Positions 51,416 to 62,091 are shown, counted from the stretch's first letter. The stretch: 64,000 nt of DNA from Glandiceps talaboti (GCF_964340395.1 NC_135561.1:21149740-21213739), one strand, 5' to 3'. Notes: generated by a model not told the origin, from the letters alone. Numbers and translations: made by a program.

Positions 51416-51443
51416 CTACGACAAACAAAAGAATTTGTCGTAG
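51416..51443. promoter_or_regulatory. Subterminal inverted motif pair, candidate transposase-binding site (left)
   Basis: CTACGACAAACA is followed seven bases later by TTTGTCGTAG, an inverted copy. The same core occurs at 59391-59419, near the other end. THAP domains bind subterminal repeats in related transposons; binding here is inference. Confidence 0.5.
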
Positions 51444-51513
51444 GTGAACCCACAAATTTGAATGCGAGGACTTCCCAGGACTTCCCCTACTTTACGTAAT
51501 CTTTGTTGACAAA

Positions 51514-51714
51514 ATGGTAAAGCGCTGTGCATGGGGCCTCTGCACGTCAGACAGCAGGTATCCTTCTCGTTTGGTAGGTGGTGTATATTTTGTACCTTTT
51601 CCTAAGCCCAAATCGAATTTGGAAAAATGTAAACGGTGGATCGTATTATGTGGCCGGCCGGCCCATCAACTCAGTGTTGAGAAGATCGACCATCATATCT
51701 ACGTCTGCTCAAAG
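51514..51714 (+). CDS. Transposase exon 1: most of the THAP zinc finger
   Basis: Encodes MVKRCAWGLC, GGVYFVPFPKPKS, CKRWIVLCGRP and HIYVCSK, then donor GTAATT in phase 0. The C2CH finger is completed by HF at the start of exon 2. Confidence 0.95.
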
Positions 51715-52232
51715 GTAATTACTAAAGGTTTATATGTAATATGTATCACAACTACAATTTTGCAATGTCCTTTCATATACTTGTTGAAATTTGCGAAGCA
51801 TTTTTGTACGTCTGTACGGCAATTTGTAAGCACGGCAGCGGTACGGGTTTGTCGGCACTGGTCCCGGTACGTACTCGCTGCGCTGTGTCGTCTGCCGTGT
51901 CGTCAGCTTTTTTGGCGCGTTGAAATTTACGGAATTGAAATACATTTCCCTTTTCTCTTTCGATATGTAAGCAGAATTACTCCGACAAATTCTAGCATGA
52001 AAAAGAACCAAATGTAAATTGAAGATGTGATTGCCAGCACATAGATGTTTAATTGTTGGCCATCTTTGCTTGTCATTGTATGTATGTTGCGCTATACTGG
52101 CCACGAAAACTCCGCATTGTCTTCATTTCCTTGAAGATACAGACGACAGTTTTTGATTGGGGTTTTCACCATATGTACGAGATGTAGGACGACTATACAC
52201 ACATACTGTATGTATGTATGTATGTATGTATG

Positions 52233-52271
<39 letters not shown>

Positions 52272-52734
52272 ATGTATGTATGTGTGTGTATGTATGTATG
52301 TATGTGTGTATGTATGTATGTATGTGTGTGTGTGTATGTGTATGTATGTATGTATGTATGTGTGTATGTATGTATGTATATATGTGTGTGTGTATGTATG
52401 TATGTATGTATGTATGTATGTATGTATGTATGTACAGTGTATGTATGTATGTATGTATGTACGTACGTACGTACGTACGTACAGTGTATGTATGTAAAAA
52501 TGTTTATAGGTCAAGGCTAAAACATACACTTATTTTTATTTTAAATTTTTTTTTAGCACTTTATTGGAGGTAATGGGCCAAGCAGTGAATTTCCACATCC
52601 ACTTCCCGCCAAAGTACCTGGAACAGTTTCTACATGGACAAGACCTCCTCCTAAGAAAAGGCGGATTGAAGAGGACGAAACTCATAACACAAGGTAGACT
52701 ACATGCACACACATACATACATACATACATACAT

Positions 52735-52765
<31 letters not shown>

Positions 52766-54090
52766 TACATACATACATACATACATACACACACACACAT
52801 GCATGCATGCATGCATGCATGCATGCATATATACATACATACATACATGCATACATACATACATACATACATACATACATACATACATACATACATACAT
52901 ACATACATACATACATTATTTAAATATGACATATTTTTATTGACATTATATATAATATACCAAACAAAGACTTGTAGTGACTTGGTACAACCCAACTACT
53001 ACATAGATGGTAACACTATAAACATAGATTTAGTAAATCCAAATCTTCATAACGTTAATAACACATATATGGTCATATAAAATATAAAACAAAGTTTAAA
53101 AGGATTCTATGTTCAACAAACTATTTACAATAGCACATCCTATTACTATCCACTATATTAATTAAGCTATACATCTGCACTAAATAACACTATATATCTA
53201 CAACCAGGTTGAAAGCTTGGATTTATTTTGGTGCAGTACAAAGTTTAAATTTATTAGTAACGATAACCTGCACAGATGAGTCTTCATAATATTCAATCAG
53301 TGTAGCTTTAATATTGAACATGTCCCAACAATAGTTTTAGATTATGATTTCCAGTTAGCTGAAAGCTTGATTTCCATGTTTTTAGATGTAACTTTTTCAT
53401 CTGATTTAATTACAGACAGAGGCAACCAGTTACCAGTGTCACAATATGTGATTCCAGCTGTCAAACAGAGGGAAAATGTAAGTATGTACGTGTGGGTATG
53501 AAATACAACTGCCAACATCAGACCATGGGTAAACAGAGACTGTTACACACAAGGTAAGTAAACAAATGAATTTGATTAATAACACTTTTCAGGATGTTGG
53601 AACAGTAGAGATTTGTAATTACACACCACAGTTTGATAAGAACAGCTGTATCGACTCTTAACATGTAAATGAAATGCCAGAGGAACTGGCAATTTGTTTG
53701 TGAACATGAACTTTTAAGTAAAGTGGTTACAACTGTTGGACTGTAATACAAGTCTCTTTACTTACAACATGCTGAGCCAAATGTTATTAATCAATTCAGT
53801 TGTTTACAGTCCATGTATGTAACAGGTTTCATTGTTTGTCCACTGTCTGATGTCAACAGTTGTATAATATCAATTTGAAGCTGTGCTTGTGTATGTTTCA
53901 ATTCAATTTGTATGTGAATGTGTAGATGTATGCATGTAATATATATATATGTACACATATACATACATACATACATACATACATATGTACATATGTATGT
54001 ATGTATTGTATGTATGTATGTATGTGTGTGTATGCATTTGTATGTATGTATTTATGTATGTATGTGTGTGTATGTATGTATGTATGTGTG

Positions 54091-54124
<34 letters not shown>

Positions 54125-56165
54125 TGTATGTATGTATGTATGTGTGTGGTTGGGTGTGTGTGTGTGTGTGTGTGTATGTATTTATGTTTATGTATGCTGT
54201 ACTCCAGGTTTCATCCAATCAGTGTGACATAATGTACCTTCGTGCATGTCTGACATAGAAGTGGTGTAACTTCTGAAACATGTCATCCATGGTTGTCTGA
54301 CAGGGTTCAATATGTTCCACATGAAGGCCTTTCCTGGTATAAACAATAAATAAACAGTACGGTGCCCCTGTTACCATAAGCTGGCCCTGTACCTGATACC
54401 AGTATTCATGTTTCCTTTTCAATGTACATTTATTATCTCTCAACTCCAAGCAAAAATCTATTCGTTGTCGACAAGCCTCTTCAATGGTCATATCCCGAGC
54501 TGTGAAAGGACATTTAGTTTCAGCTATACCTGTTTTTTGGCTCATACACACCCTAGCATCTGATGTACCGGCCAAAAAGGCAAACTTAGGATTTACTACA
54601 AGACCAATAGGGTGCATATGAGCTTCAGGATGAGCTTTCAAGAACATCTGCTTGGCTATTTTCTCATTTGCTATGCCATAATTTGTCGGAACTGAAAAAA
54701 AAGGTTTAGCTTGAAATAAACTTTGTAAAAATTTGTCTGTTACTGGTGCCTTTCGCTTCATAATTCGCCCAAACTTTGACGCTGTAAGTCGACGTGCCCT
54801 CTCTTCAAACCACTTTTGACAATTTGATTGTCCTACTGTTTGTTTTTCTAATTCTACTGCCTCTTGCTGTGACATTGCAAGTTCATCCCAGTCATGAGGA
54901 TCAAAGGAATTGGTTTGAATAGGAGAAGGTTTTGGGAATAAGATGTCACCACATCCTGTATCACTATCCACAGGGCCTCTGATAGGACTTAGGAATTCTG
55001 CCTAAAAATAAAAAAAAATAAAAAAGGACTTAACAAATGTAAATAATCTGACATTTCTTTTCTATTTTCAGGGATTGAACCGATCGATATACTATACCTT
55101 ACAGCTGAAAATGAAAGATTGAAGCAGGAGTTGGGAAAGTCAACCCTTTTAAACGATAATTTACACCGGAAAATCATACAACTTGAAGAAGAGATCACAC
55201 TAATCAGGGAACAAGAAGATAAATTAACAGCCAATAAAGTGAAGAGCAGCAACATTAAAAATTTATGTCAATATTATACAGGATTTGCTTTTACAACTTT
55301 TCTCACAATTTTAAGTTTTCTTCTACCTAATGGCCAACCTTCTTCTACATTTATTAATTTTACCAAAAAAATATCAAGTATCAAGGAAATGAGTTCAGCT
55401 GATCAATTATTACTTGTTTTAATGAAGTTACGTAAAGGTTTTCATTATAAAGATTTAGCTTTTCGTTTTTGTCTTTCACCACAAGATGTTGGTATTATTT
55501 TTAAAAGTTGGATTAATTTTATGTATTTTAAGTTTAATTCTGTTCCGATATGGCCCCACAGAAATCTCATTATACAAAACATGCCCCCTGGCTTCAGAGA
55601 AGAATTTCCAACAACAATGGCAATATTTGATGGTACGGAGATCAAAATACAACGCCCAAGTGCCCTTACTTGTCAGTCACAGAGTTATTCCGACTACAAG
55701 GCAACCAACACACTGAAGGGGTTAGTGGGCGTTGATCCAAGGGGAGCTGTAATATTTATTTCCACTTTATTTTCAGGTTCAATTTCAGACAAGGCAATTT
55801 GTAATCAGGGTGGGTTGATTAGTTTTCTAAAGGGTTTGATTGATTTGGGGCATTTGGAAAGGGGTGATTCATTTATGTTAGACAAAGGGGTATTAATTGA
55901 AGATGAAATGAGAAGTATTGGTTTACAAGTTAATATACCCCCATTTGCCCAGTCAAATATGCAAATGAGTGAGAGTGATGAACAAATGACGAGGAAGATA
56001 GCGAAACATAGGGTACACGTGGAAAGGGCAATTTCTCGGATAAAGAATTTTAGAATTTTATCTAGAAGAATTGACCTTTCCATGTTTACAAGCATCAACC
56101 AAATATGGTTTGTGTGTGCTTTCCTAACAAATTTCCAACCATTTTTGATACAAGATAAAGATTAA
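51514..56165 (+). CDS. THAP-domain DDE transposase of the ISL2EU-type element
   Basis: Four exons: 51514-51714, 52557-52693, 53416-53477 and 55072-56165. They join in frame (1494 nt, 497 aa). Residues 1-68 form a THAP zinc finger: C5-x4-C10, W42, and C65-x2-H68, with the final His supplied by exon 2. RPPPKKRR looks like a nuclear localisation signal. Residues about 140-190 are a coiled coil. A helix-turn-helix near 256-284 (GFHYKDLAFRFCLSPQDVG) precedes a DDE_Tnp_4 catalytic core. Its acidic residues are D320 (IFDGTEI), D373 (GSISDKA), D404 (FMLDKG) and E451 (HVERAISRIKNFRIL). All are present and the frame is open. It should cut and paste the element in the nucleus. The nuclease gene's last exon lies inside intron 3 on the other strand. 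The start was chosen for the THAP start MVKRC and the good context ACAAAATGG. Confidence 0.93.
52209..52490. repeat. (TATG)n microsatellite, transposase intron 1
   Basis: TATG units mixed with TG runs and a final ACGT-rich block. Long frames here are artefacts. Confidence 0.95.
52557..52693 (+). CDS. Transposase exon 2: end of THAP finger and basic linker
   Basis: A poly-T tract and TTTTAG acceptor precede CACTTTATTGG (HFIGGNGPSSEFPHPLPAK), then RPPPKKRRIEEDE. Donor GTAGAC, two codon bases carried over. Confidence 0.88.
52703..52917. repeat. (ACAT)n microsatellite, transposase intron 2
   Basis: ACAT units with CA and ATGC blocks, starting ten bases after exon 2. Confidence 0.95.
53416..53477 (+). 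CDS. Transposase exon 3: short linker exon
   Basis: Acceptor TTAATTACAG before 53416 and donor TGTAAGTA after 53477. It encodes QRQPVTSVTICDSSCQTEGK. An upstream acceptor (near 53385) would hit a TGA, so this one is preferred. The phase matches both neighbours. Confidence 0.75.
53940..54180. repeat. (TATG)n microsatellite, transposase intron 3
   Basis: TATG/TG repeats end about 40 bp before the stop codon of the minus-strand nuclease gene. Confidence 0.95.
54219..55001 (-). CDS. Nuclease exon 4: YqaJ catalytic domain
   Basis: Acceptor TTTTTAG before 55001, phase 0. Opens AEFLSPIRGPVDSD and closes with RYIMSH stop. The exon lies wholly inside intron 3 of the plus-strand transposase, 70 bp from its last exon. 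Confidence 0.93.
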   Translation of the reverse strand, partial: AEFLSPIRGPVDSDTGCGDILFPKPSPIQTNSFDPHDWDELAMSQQEAVELEKQTVGQSNCQKWFEERARRLTASKFGRIMKRKAPVTDKFLQSLFQAKPFFSVPTNYGIANEKIAKQMFLKAHPEAHMHPIGLVVNPKFAFLAGTSDARVCMSQKTGIAETKCPFTARDMTIEEACRQRIDFCLELRDNKCTLKRKHEYWYQVQGQLMVTGAPYCLFIVYTRKGLHVEHIEPCQTTMDDMFQKLHHFYVRHARRYIMSH

Positions 56166-58577
56166 CTAATATTAAGTTTAAATCGGAGGGGTTTGGGGGG
56201 GGGGGAGTGGAGGGGGGGTGGGGGGGGTTGGTGGATCAACGCTCACTAACTCCAATAGAAAGCCCGACGATAAGGCAGACGATCAAATCAAAATTTCTTG
56301 TGTGATATAAGTTTCAGTTACAAGTTGGAGTGCACATGCATTCTTGTGTGATGTAAGTTTCAGTTACAAGTTGGAACGCGTGTGCATATAAAGAACAGAG
56401 TTCCCAGTGTGTACTAGTATATAGTACTACTTGCTTGTATTGTTATTTCTATTAGTGCTGTATTCCGAACCCCTTTTCTATTGTGAGTCATCCACAAAAG
56501 TATTATGTAGAGATTTGACATACCTCTTTGAATGCATGTAAAACAATTGACCCCATATTTTGAACAAAGTTGTTTCCACAGGTTATTTTCAGTCATCATA
56601 ATTGGAAATAAGCACCCCTCACTGAGGCTTCCTGGCAGCAAATGAACTAGCAATGACTGAAACATGCACGTGTCACGTGTTTCAAAATTGTTCAAAACTC
56701 ATGACCTCAGACAATTGGAACAGCATGTTAACATTGTGGTTGTTACCTTGTAGACATTTGACCTCTGTTTTTGGCAAAAATGTAGACTGTCGACCCCCCC
56801 CCCCCTTTTTTGTGCTAAAATATAGACTTTTGACCACTATTTATTGATTGTTTGTAGAGTTTGTGGTTGTATTTTTTTTTCCACCAGGGTATATACGTAA
56901 CCATTACCCACCAGAGTACCCCGACCCCCACCTAGCTTTTCGCTACCAACCCTGAACCTTTTTTAAATGAATTCTAGAAAAAAGTAATAACAATTGTGAT
57001 TAATAAAAAATAAATTACTTACGTGATAGATTAGAGCACTACCAAGTGGAACTGGGCCATATTGTGTATTGGCCATGACACTTGGTCCACTACAGACAGG
57101 TATGAAATTGGAGTTTTCAGACCTTGTAATATCTCCAAGTCATTGTGTTTTGCAGCATCAGTCCTACAATAGAGAAAACATAATATACAGCTTTTAAGGG
57201 ACACTACCACAGCAGTGCAAGATTATAGAAACTATGATTAACTATGTGTCTTCTATGATGCTGATGCATGATGACAGCACTTAATCTGATTCAGAATAAA
57301 AACAAAATGTATTTTAGTATGGGATAACCTGAATAGTAATAGCTGGATCGAACAGCATGAGTTGAATACACATTTTAGTAAAATCTTTGTGTTATTTTTT
57401 TCTTAGTTTCAATTTGTACATTAACAAAGCACACACTATTAGCTCATCTTGGCTTTTTAGCATAAAGCAATTAGTTTTAAACATGTCACATGTTTTTTGA
57501 TGTTTTCAGTACACAAGTTGTTTAAAGCTGAAGTGAGAATGAGTATTCAATATAAACTGTTTTCAATATCAGTACTAGTTTTATAATTCAATATGTACAG
57601 AGAAATTATCAGAACCCCTAAAAATATGTAAATAAATTGTATAAACTGCATTAATGAATACCATGTGACTTGAAAGTTATTATGTGAGTGATGGTGACTG
57701 TGAGTGTGTTTATATCCTTTACTCTTTATTGTGAATTGTGTGTTGAGTGACAAGTTTACGGAAATCAATACAAAACTAAATCTGAAGACTAAATATACCA
57801 TAGCTTTTTAAATCAGATTGTATCTGTATACATACCTAGTATCAACAAATTCTGCCATTACTGGCTTCCTTTTACGATTTATTTTCCCTGGCTTACAAAT
57901 AACCATTTGGGATGCAGGTTCTGGGGTGATCTTAGATCCCCTTGGTTTGTCCCACTGCTGTGGTCTGCCAGTTGAAGATATTTGTTCTGGAATATCTCTT
58001 AGACCGAGCAACAGCCACTCTTGGATAGACATTACTAAAGCCAGTATATGGGCACATGAACCAGCAATCCTGTAATAAAAATTATGGTATTGTTTATAAC
58101 ATATAATTCCTGGAGTAAACAAAACAAATGCAAACAACACAAGAGGAAATAGTAGAGTGTATTTGTGTACAAAGTTGAATGAAATTTTGTGTAATGGTTC
58201 AAAAAATAGTGAAATTAAAAGAAGTGAGCATGATAGTTTTTACAATTAATAAGTTATGGGTGTAAACATTTATGTTCCATACATTGACAATGATTGCATT
58301 CATAGTGTGAACATTGTTAGTGATACTATCAATCAAACTAAATGAAATTATATTACAATTATATCAATTTTATCAGGGTTAACATAGATTACACAAGTGT
58401 ATACCTCAAAAATATAAGCAAACTGCAAACCAAAATTATAATTTGTATGGTGTCTTCATACTCTGGAAAATATAAAAAAAAAATTTATGTAATATAAAAA
58501 GAAGATTCAAATTCAGAAAATATAATTCTACATGTATATATGCAGAAACACATACCTACACTCATTCCCCCCCCCAC

Positions 58578-58609
<32 letters not shown>

Positions 58610-59385
58610 GACACAACTGAATAAGACGTATACAAAATATCGAGATGGTCGTCATCCACAATCACACACACTACGCGGCTCGTTTATCTTTTCAATAACA
58701 AAAAGTGGCGTGGCCTTCTCAAGGTCGTTCAATTCGAACAATCTGCTATGGTTTCTCATTTGAATACATGTAGCAAAATGTACGCATGTCGAGCCTCTTC
58801 ACGATCACGAGAAATGGGTCACGATGCGTCAATGAACTCGAACTGAGAGAGTTTACTTTAACGAAGGATAATGTCAGTCAGTGACATAAAGATAACGTAA
58901 ATATTGTAAGCGACAAATAACAGCGAAGAAATAGCTAACAACAATGGCAAATTTGAAAAAAAAATGGCGCGCATACCCGAGCTTGTCACTGACTCACACT
59001 ATGATTCATCCGTCTTGAGATTTGGTTGTCACGTTAACAAATATGAAATACCCAAGAACGTTGACATAAAAAAGTGAAATAATAAAATATATACGTACCC
59101 AGCTTTACACGAACAGCTGTGCGAAGTAATCGTCTTCCGGTTTATTTCAACATCCATACACATGTTGTGTGGTTTCTCTGACTTACGTTGGCTACGCCAA
59201 CACTTAGCATTCACAGAAATAATATTACAGTTAGTGAAAAAAAAAGTAACATCCTCAACATAACCTCCACTTGCAAAGGCTCTCGCCCGCTGTCGTTGTC
59301 TAAGTGATGGAATATACTGCAAATAGCTCTCACAAAATGTTCCAGGGAAATCTGTAAGAGACGCTTTGTTTACATTGGACGCCAT
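54219..59385 (-). CDS. SWIM zinc-finger / YqaJ-like nuclease, second gene of the ISL2EU-type element
   Basis: Four exons on the minus strand: 59385-59099, 58069-57836, about 57122-57023, and 55001-54219. They join in frame (1404 nt, 467 aa). Residues 91-103 (CSCKAGIAGSCAH) are a SWIM finger, C-x-C...C-x-H, split by intron 1. Residues about 275-430 are a YqaJ/lambda-exonuclease-type domain: RRLTASKFG, then E320 (GIANEKIA), D355 (AGTSDARV), E368 and K370 (ETKCPF), and QVQGQL. The catalytic set looks complete. In known ISL2EU elements this protein accompanies the transposase; its exact role is not settled. Exon 3 has an awkward 5' end: a better acceptor at 57163 would leave the frame one base short. 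Either the weaker acceptor is used or the gene carries a 1-bp lesion. Confidence 0.83.
55072..56165 (+). CDS. Transposase exon 4: coiled coil, HTH and DDE core
   Basis: Acceptor CTATTTTCAG before 55072. IEPIDILYLTAENERLKQE leads into a coiled coil, then 1.09 kb of uninterrupted catalytic domain to TAA. It lies inside intron 3 of the minus-strand nuclease gene. Confidence 0.95.
56166..57022. other. Non-coding: transposase 3' flank and nuclease intron 3
   Basis: G-rich runs follow the stop (56190-56230), then a tandem pair of TGTAAGTTTCAGTTACAAG at about 56307-56370 and a poly-C/poly-T tract near 56790. No exon is seen. Confidence 0.5.
57023..57122 (-). CDS. Nuclease exon 3 (5' border uncertain)
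   Basis: Donor GTAAGT after 57023 in phase 0 fits exon 4. It encodes NFIPVCSGPSVMANTQYGPV and then PLGSALIYH. The in-frame acceptor is TTACAAG before 57122. The stronger acceptor TATTGTAG before 57163 opens a plausible but different frame (TDAAKHNDLEILQGLK). Confidence 0.65.
57836..58069 (-). CDS. Nuclease exon 2: second half of SWIM finger and linker
   Basis: Acceptor TTTATTACAG before 58069 and donor GTATGTAT after 57836. It encodes IAGSCAHILALVMSIQEWLL and later a basic stretch (PGKINRKRKP). The C-x-H completes the finger begun in exon 1. Confidence 0.9.
58141..59098 (-). other. Nuclease gene intron 1
   Basis: AT-rich, with a CA repeat at about 58578-58605. I see no exon or RNA gene. Confidence 0.5.
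59099..59385 (-). CDS. Nuclease exon 1: N-terminus and first half of SWIM finger
   Basis: ATG at 59385 in strong context (GAAACATGG). It encodes MASNVNKASLTDFPGTFCES to SHSCSCKAG, donor GTACGTAT with two codon bases carried over. Confidence 0.9.
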
Positions 59386-59390
59386 GTTTC

Positions 59391-59419
59391 TGTCGTAGTT
59401 TTTGCAATGTTTGTCGTAG
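59391..59419. promoter_or_regulatory. Subterminal motif pair, candidate transposase-binding site (right)
   Basis: TGTCGTAG (59391-59398) and TGTTTGTCGTAG (59408-59419) repeat the core seen near the left end. They also lie just upstream of the nuclease ATG and could act in its promoter. Confidence 0.5.
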
Positions 59420-59460
59420 TTAGCAACAGTAACTAAGGGGGGCGTGGCTACAGTGCTCAG

Positions 59461-59473
59461 GGCGATCGGTCAA
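59461..59473 (-). repeat. Right terminal inverted repeat
   Basis: GGCGATCGGTCAA, exact reverse complement of 51330-51342. Confidence 0.7.
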
Positions 59474-59778
59474 TTATAAGGTGACCTAGTTTCTCACTGC
59501 CGACGGTAAACATTTTTTAAGCATTTGAGAAAAATAAAATAAAATCGTGAAAATTGTGAAGTCTCGAGAGAAAGAGTGGATATGGAAACTGACATCAACT
59601 TAAAAAGGGCAATATAAAACTGTTCTTCCAATCTGTTGTGGTTGTACCAATCTGATTAAAATCCTATGTAGATGTCGGCTAATCGGTCAATGCTCGTTAT
59701 TTTGCCTGAATTGACCTTCGTGGTACATGTTTACGTTTTTATCCTTATCGCCTCATCTGAACTCAGTGGTGGCACTAT

Positions 59779-59890
59779 CCAATCACGCTGCGGAATTCCC
59801 AAAGAATGTGATGAGAACTGACCAATGAAATGCTCAGATGTTGGAACTCAACTATAAAAAACCGTCATTCTCGTTCGTTGAGTGAACGAT
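59779..59890 (+). promoter_or_regulatory. ADI1 core promoter
   Basis: CCAAT at 59779-59783 and again at 59822-59826, TATAAAA at 59853-59859, and TCACTC about 30 bp further as a plausible initiator near 59890. The spacing is typical of a TATA promoter and leaves a 5' UTR of about 95 nt. Confidence 0.6.
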
Positions 59891-59985
59891 CACTCAGTAG
59901 CCTCACACAGTAGCCTCACAATCGGTGAAAGCATAATAAGTCGCTGTCTGTCAGTTGATTCGATAAAAACTTACTTTAAATCGAA

Positions 59986-60105
59986 ATGGTTCGAGCATGG
60001 TATATGGACGATTGTGAGGATGATCAACGCAAGGAACACATGACTGATCCCCCACAGTTTCTTGACCTGGAATATTTGAAGGAGCAGGGTGTTTTATACT
60101 GGAAG
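59986..60105 (+). CDS. ADI1: Acireductone dioxygenase, first coding exon (partial gene)
   Basis: The exon starts MVRAWYMDD, ends LKEQGVLYWK, and is followed directly by donor GTAATG in phase 0. This is the conserved N-terminus of animal ADI1 (family: AWYMDD near the start and GVLYWK at the same exon end). ADI1 is a metal-dependent cupin enzyme of the methionine salvage pathway, acting in cytosol and nucleus. With iron it converts acireductone to the 2-oxo acid precursor of methionine plus formate. The metal-binding histidines lie in later exons, which I do not find before 64000, so the gene runs off the window. The transposon's right end lies about 510 bp upstream of this ATG. Confidence 0.93.
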
Positions 60106-60950
60106 GTAATGTTGCATCTTCTATGTCGACGAAGCCGACCTCATGATACATTGCAGTGGAGACAATAACTCTCCCTCTGTGATCGTGGTCATGGAACGAC
60201 ACTATTGTTCTGAAGATGAACGAAACTGTGGTATCTTGTGAAGTTGTGCGTACCACTTTTTGTTTGATTCCAATTTATGGAGTTCATCATATATACCCAC
60301 ACGTGATCGTGATCAGTCACAGACCCTATTTTTAATTGTGCTATACACACAATTCAGGTGAAGGCACGCAAATTATTTTCCCGCCTTCACGCAAATTATT
60401 TTCCCGCCTTCACACGATACAATAGGTCGATGTCCCTTTCAAGATATTTTTATCAGTATTCTTATTTGATACCACGATATCATCCAGCTTCTGACAAAGA
60501 CTATGTGAATATCGCACGTGTTATTTGTTAGTTTTTACCCTACCATGAGCTCGCTAAGATTTTATGGTTTACCTCAAGGGAATTGTGTTTAACAAAGAAG
60601 AAAACTGGGTCCGATAACGCTCAACTTTAGAATGGGTGGGGTAGGTGTGGGGGTAGGTTCGTAAGAGAGTGGAGGACACACCAGACGTTACGTTAGGGTA
60701 CTAGAAAGCTACTGAAGAACTTTATTCAATCATAAGTATATATCAAGATTACATGATGTGTATCGATGTGTATCTACAGAAAATGATCACATACTTTGGG
60801 AATGGTAAATAGCAACATATGTTTGGGGAATTTATGATTAATGATCAATGTTAGCACAAGAGATTGTTCAAGACTTTGAGTCTCCGACATGGTTTCCGAC
60901 AGTAGGAAGATTTCTATTTTTATATGTGTGGATATCTAGTTCGGGTAGTT
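60106..60950 (+). other. ADI1 intron 1, proximal part
   Basis: Contains a direct repeat of CACGCAAATTATTTTCCCGC at about 60365-60410. No exon is seen. Confidence 0.5.
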
Positions 60951-62091
60951 ATTACACTAAGTCGTATGGGATACTAAGTCATACAGGATACTAAGTCATA
61001 CAGGATACTAAGTCATACAGGACACTAAGTCGTATGGGATACTAAGTCGTATGGGGCAATAAGTTGTACTGGACATTAAGTCGTGCGGGACACTAAGTCG
61101 TACGGGGCAATAAGTTGTACTGGACACTAAGTCGTACGAGACACTAAGTCATACAGGACACTGCAGTTGTACAGGACACCAAGTCGTAATACTTTTTTAT
61201 ATTTATTGTTGGTTCTAAAACTTTCTAAATGCATTATTTGAATGAGAGTTTCAGCTGTTCTTTATTTTCCCTTTAAAATGACGTCAATCTTTCTTCTAGT
61301 CATTTTCATTACTTGTTTCATAATAGGGCTGAGAACATAGATCTGATTGGTGATAGATGGTTGTTTGTGGTCAACGATCGAATAGGCTGTTATGACGTCT
61401 TGAAGTAAGTTGAGGTTTCCAGGTAGCAAAATTTGAACGGACTGGTGAGTGTCTTTATAATATGTAACTTTATACTGGTCAAAAATAAAATTTTATTTTT
61501 ATTCAGACGTCCTTACAAAGTAAACCCATTCTAAAACTCAGCATCTTTGATCATAGTACCCCCAGTAAAATTAATTAATTACAATTTTATGTCACAGTTA
61601 CGTTGGTGACACTTTTACAGACATGTTCTTCGCTAGGAGGACCATATATAGAAAATAGAATTAGAAGAGGGATTCATATTTTACTGTGACTCGTGATCTA
61701 AGTTTGTATTATTTTGAGATTGAATTTTGGCATCCCACATTATTCCACATTTCAATACTTTAGTAATAATAATCTTTAGGGGCGACGTCAAAAGATCGAT
61801 GTTTACAAAAAAACACTTAATTGTTTTAGTTTGGGGGTGGGGAGGGGGTTTGGCCAAATTAATTTTTCAACCGTCAAAAACGATTTAACGTCATACTTGG
61901 CAAATTTAGTATGATTTCAAGGCTGCTTTTACCTATAACACTGCGTATACTCGGTCCGATTTATCAGCTGTACGCGGTTCAGTTTTCAAATTTGCTGCAA
62001 AATAGGTATTTGGGGACGAGGTGGGTATCCCAGAGTGTGCCTACGCACATTTCAGTTGGCGTCGCCTCGAGACACGAAGGGTTTGGACGGT

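Larger units (their letters stand above)
51330..59473. mobile_element. ISL2EU-type DNA transposon, apparently complete (~8.1 kb)
   Basis: TTGACCGATCGCC at 51330-51342 and its exact reverse complement at 59461-59473 bracket two genes: a THAP-DDE transposase and a SWIM-YqaJ nuclease. That pair of proteins is the known hallmark of ISL2EU (formerly IS4EU) elements. Subterminal CTACGACA-type motifs occur at both ends. I could not identify a target duplication (flanks read GCTAC and TTATA), so the true end could lie a few bases outside. Introns carry tetranucleotide expansions. The intact transposase suggests recent activity. Confidence 0.8.

Noticed and set aside
54219-55001. YqaJ domain as a phage, viral or bacterial contamination
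   Set aside because: The gene has four exons with consistent phases, a SWIM finger, and sits between the inverted repeats of a eukaryotic transposon beside its transposase.
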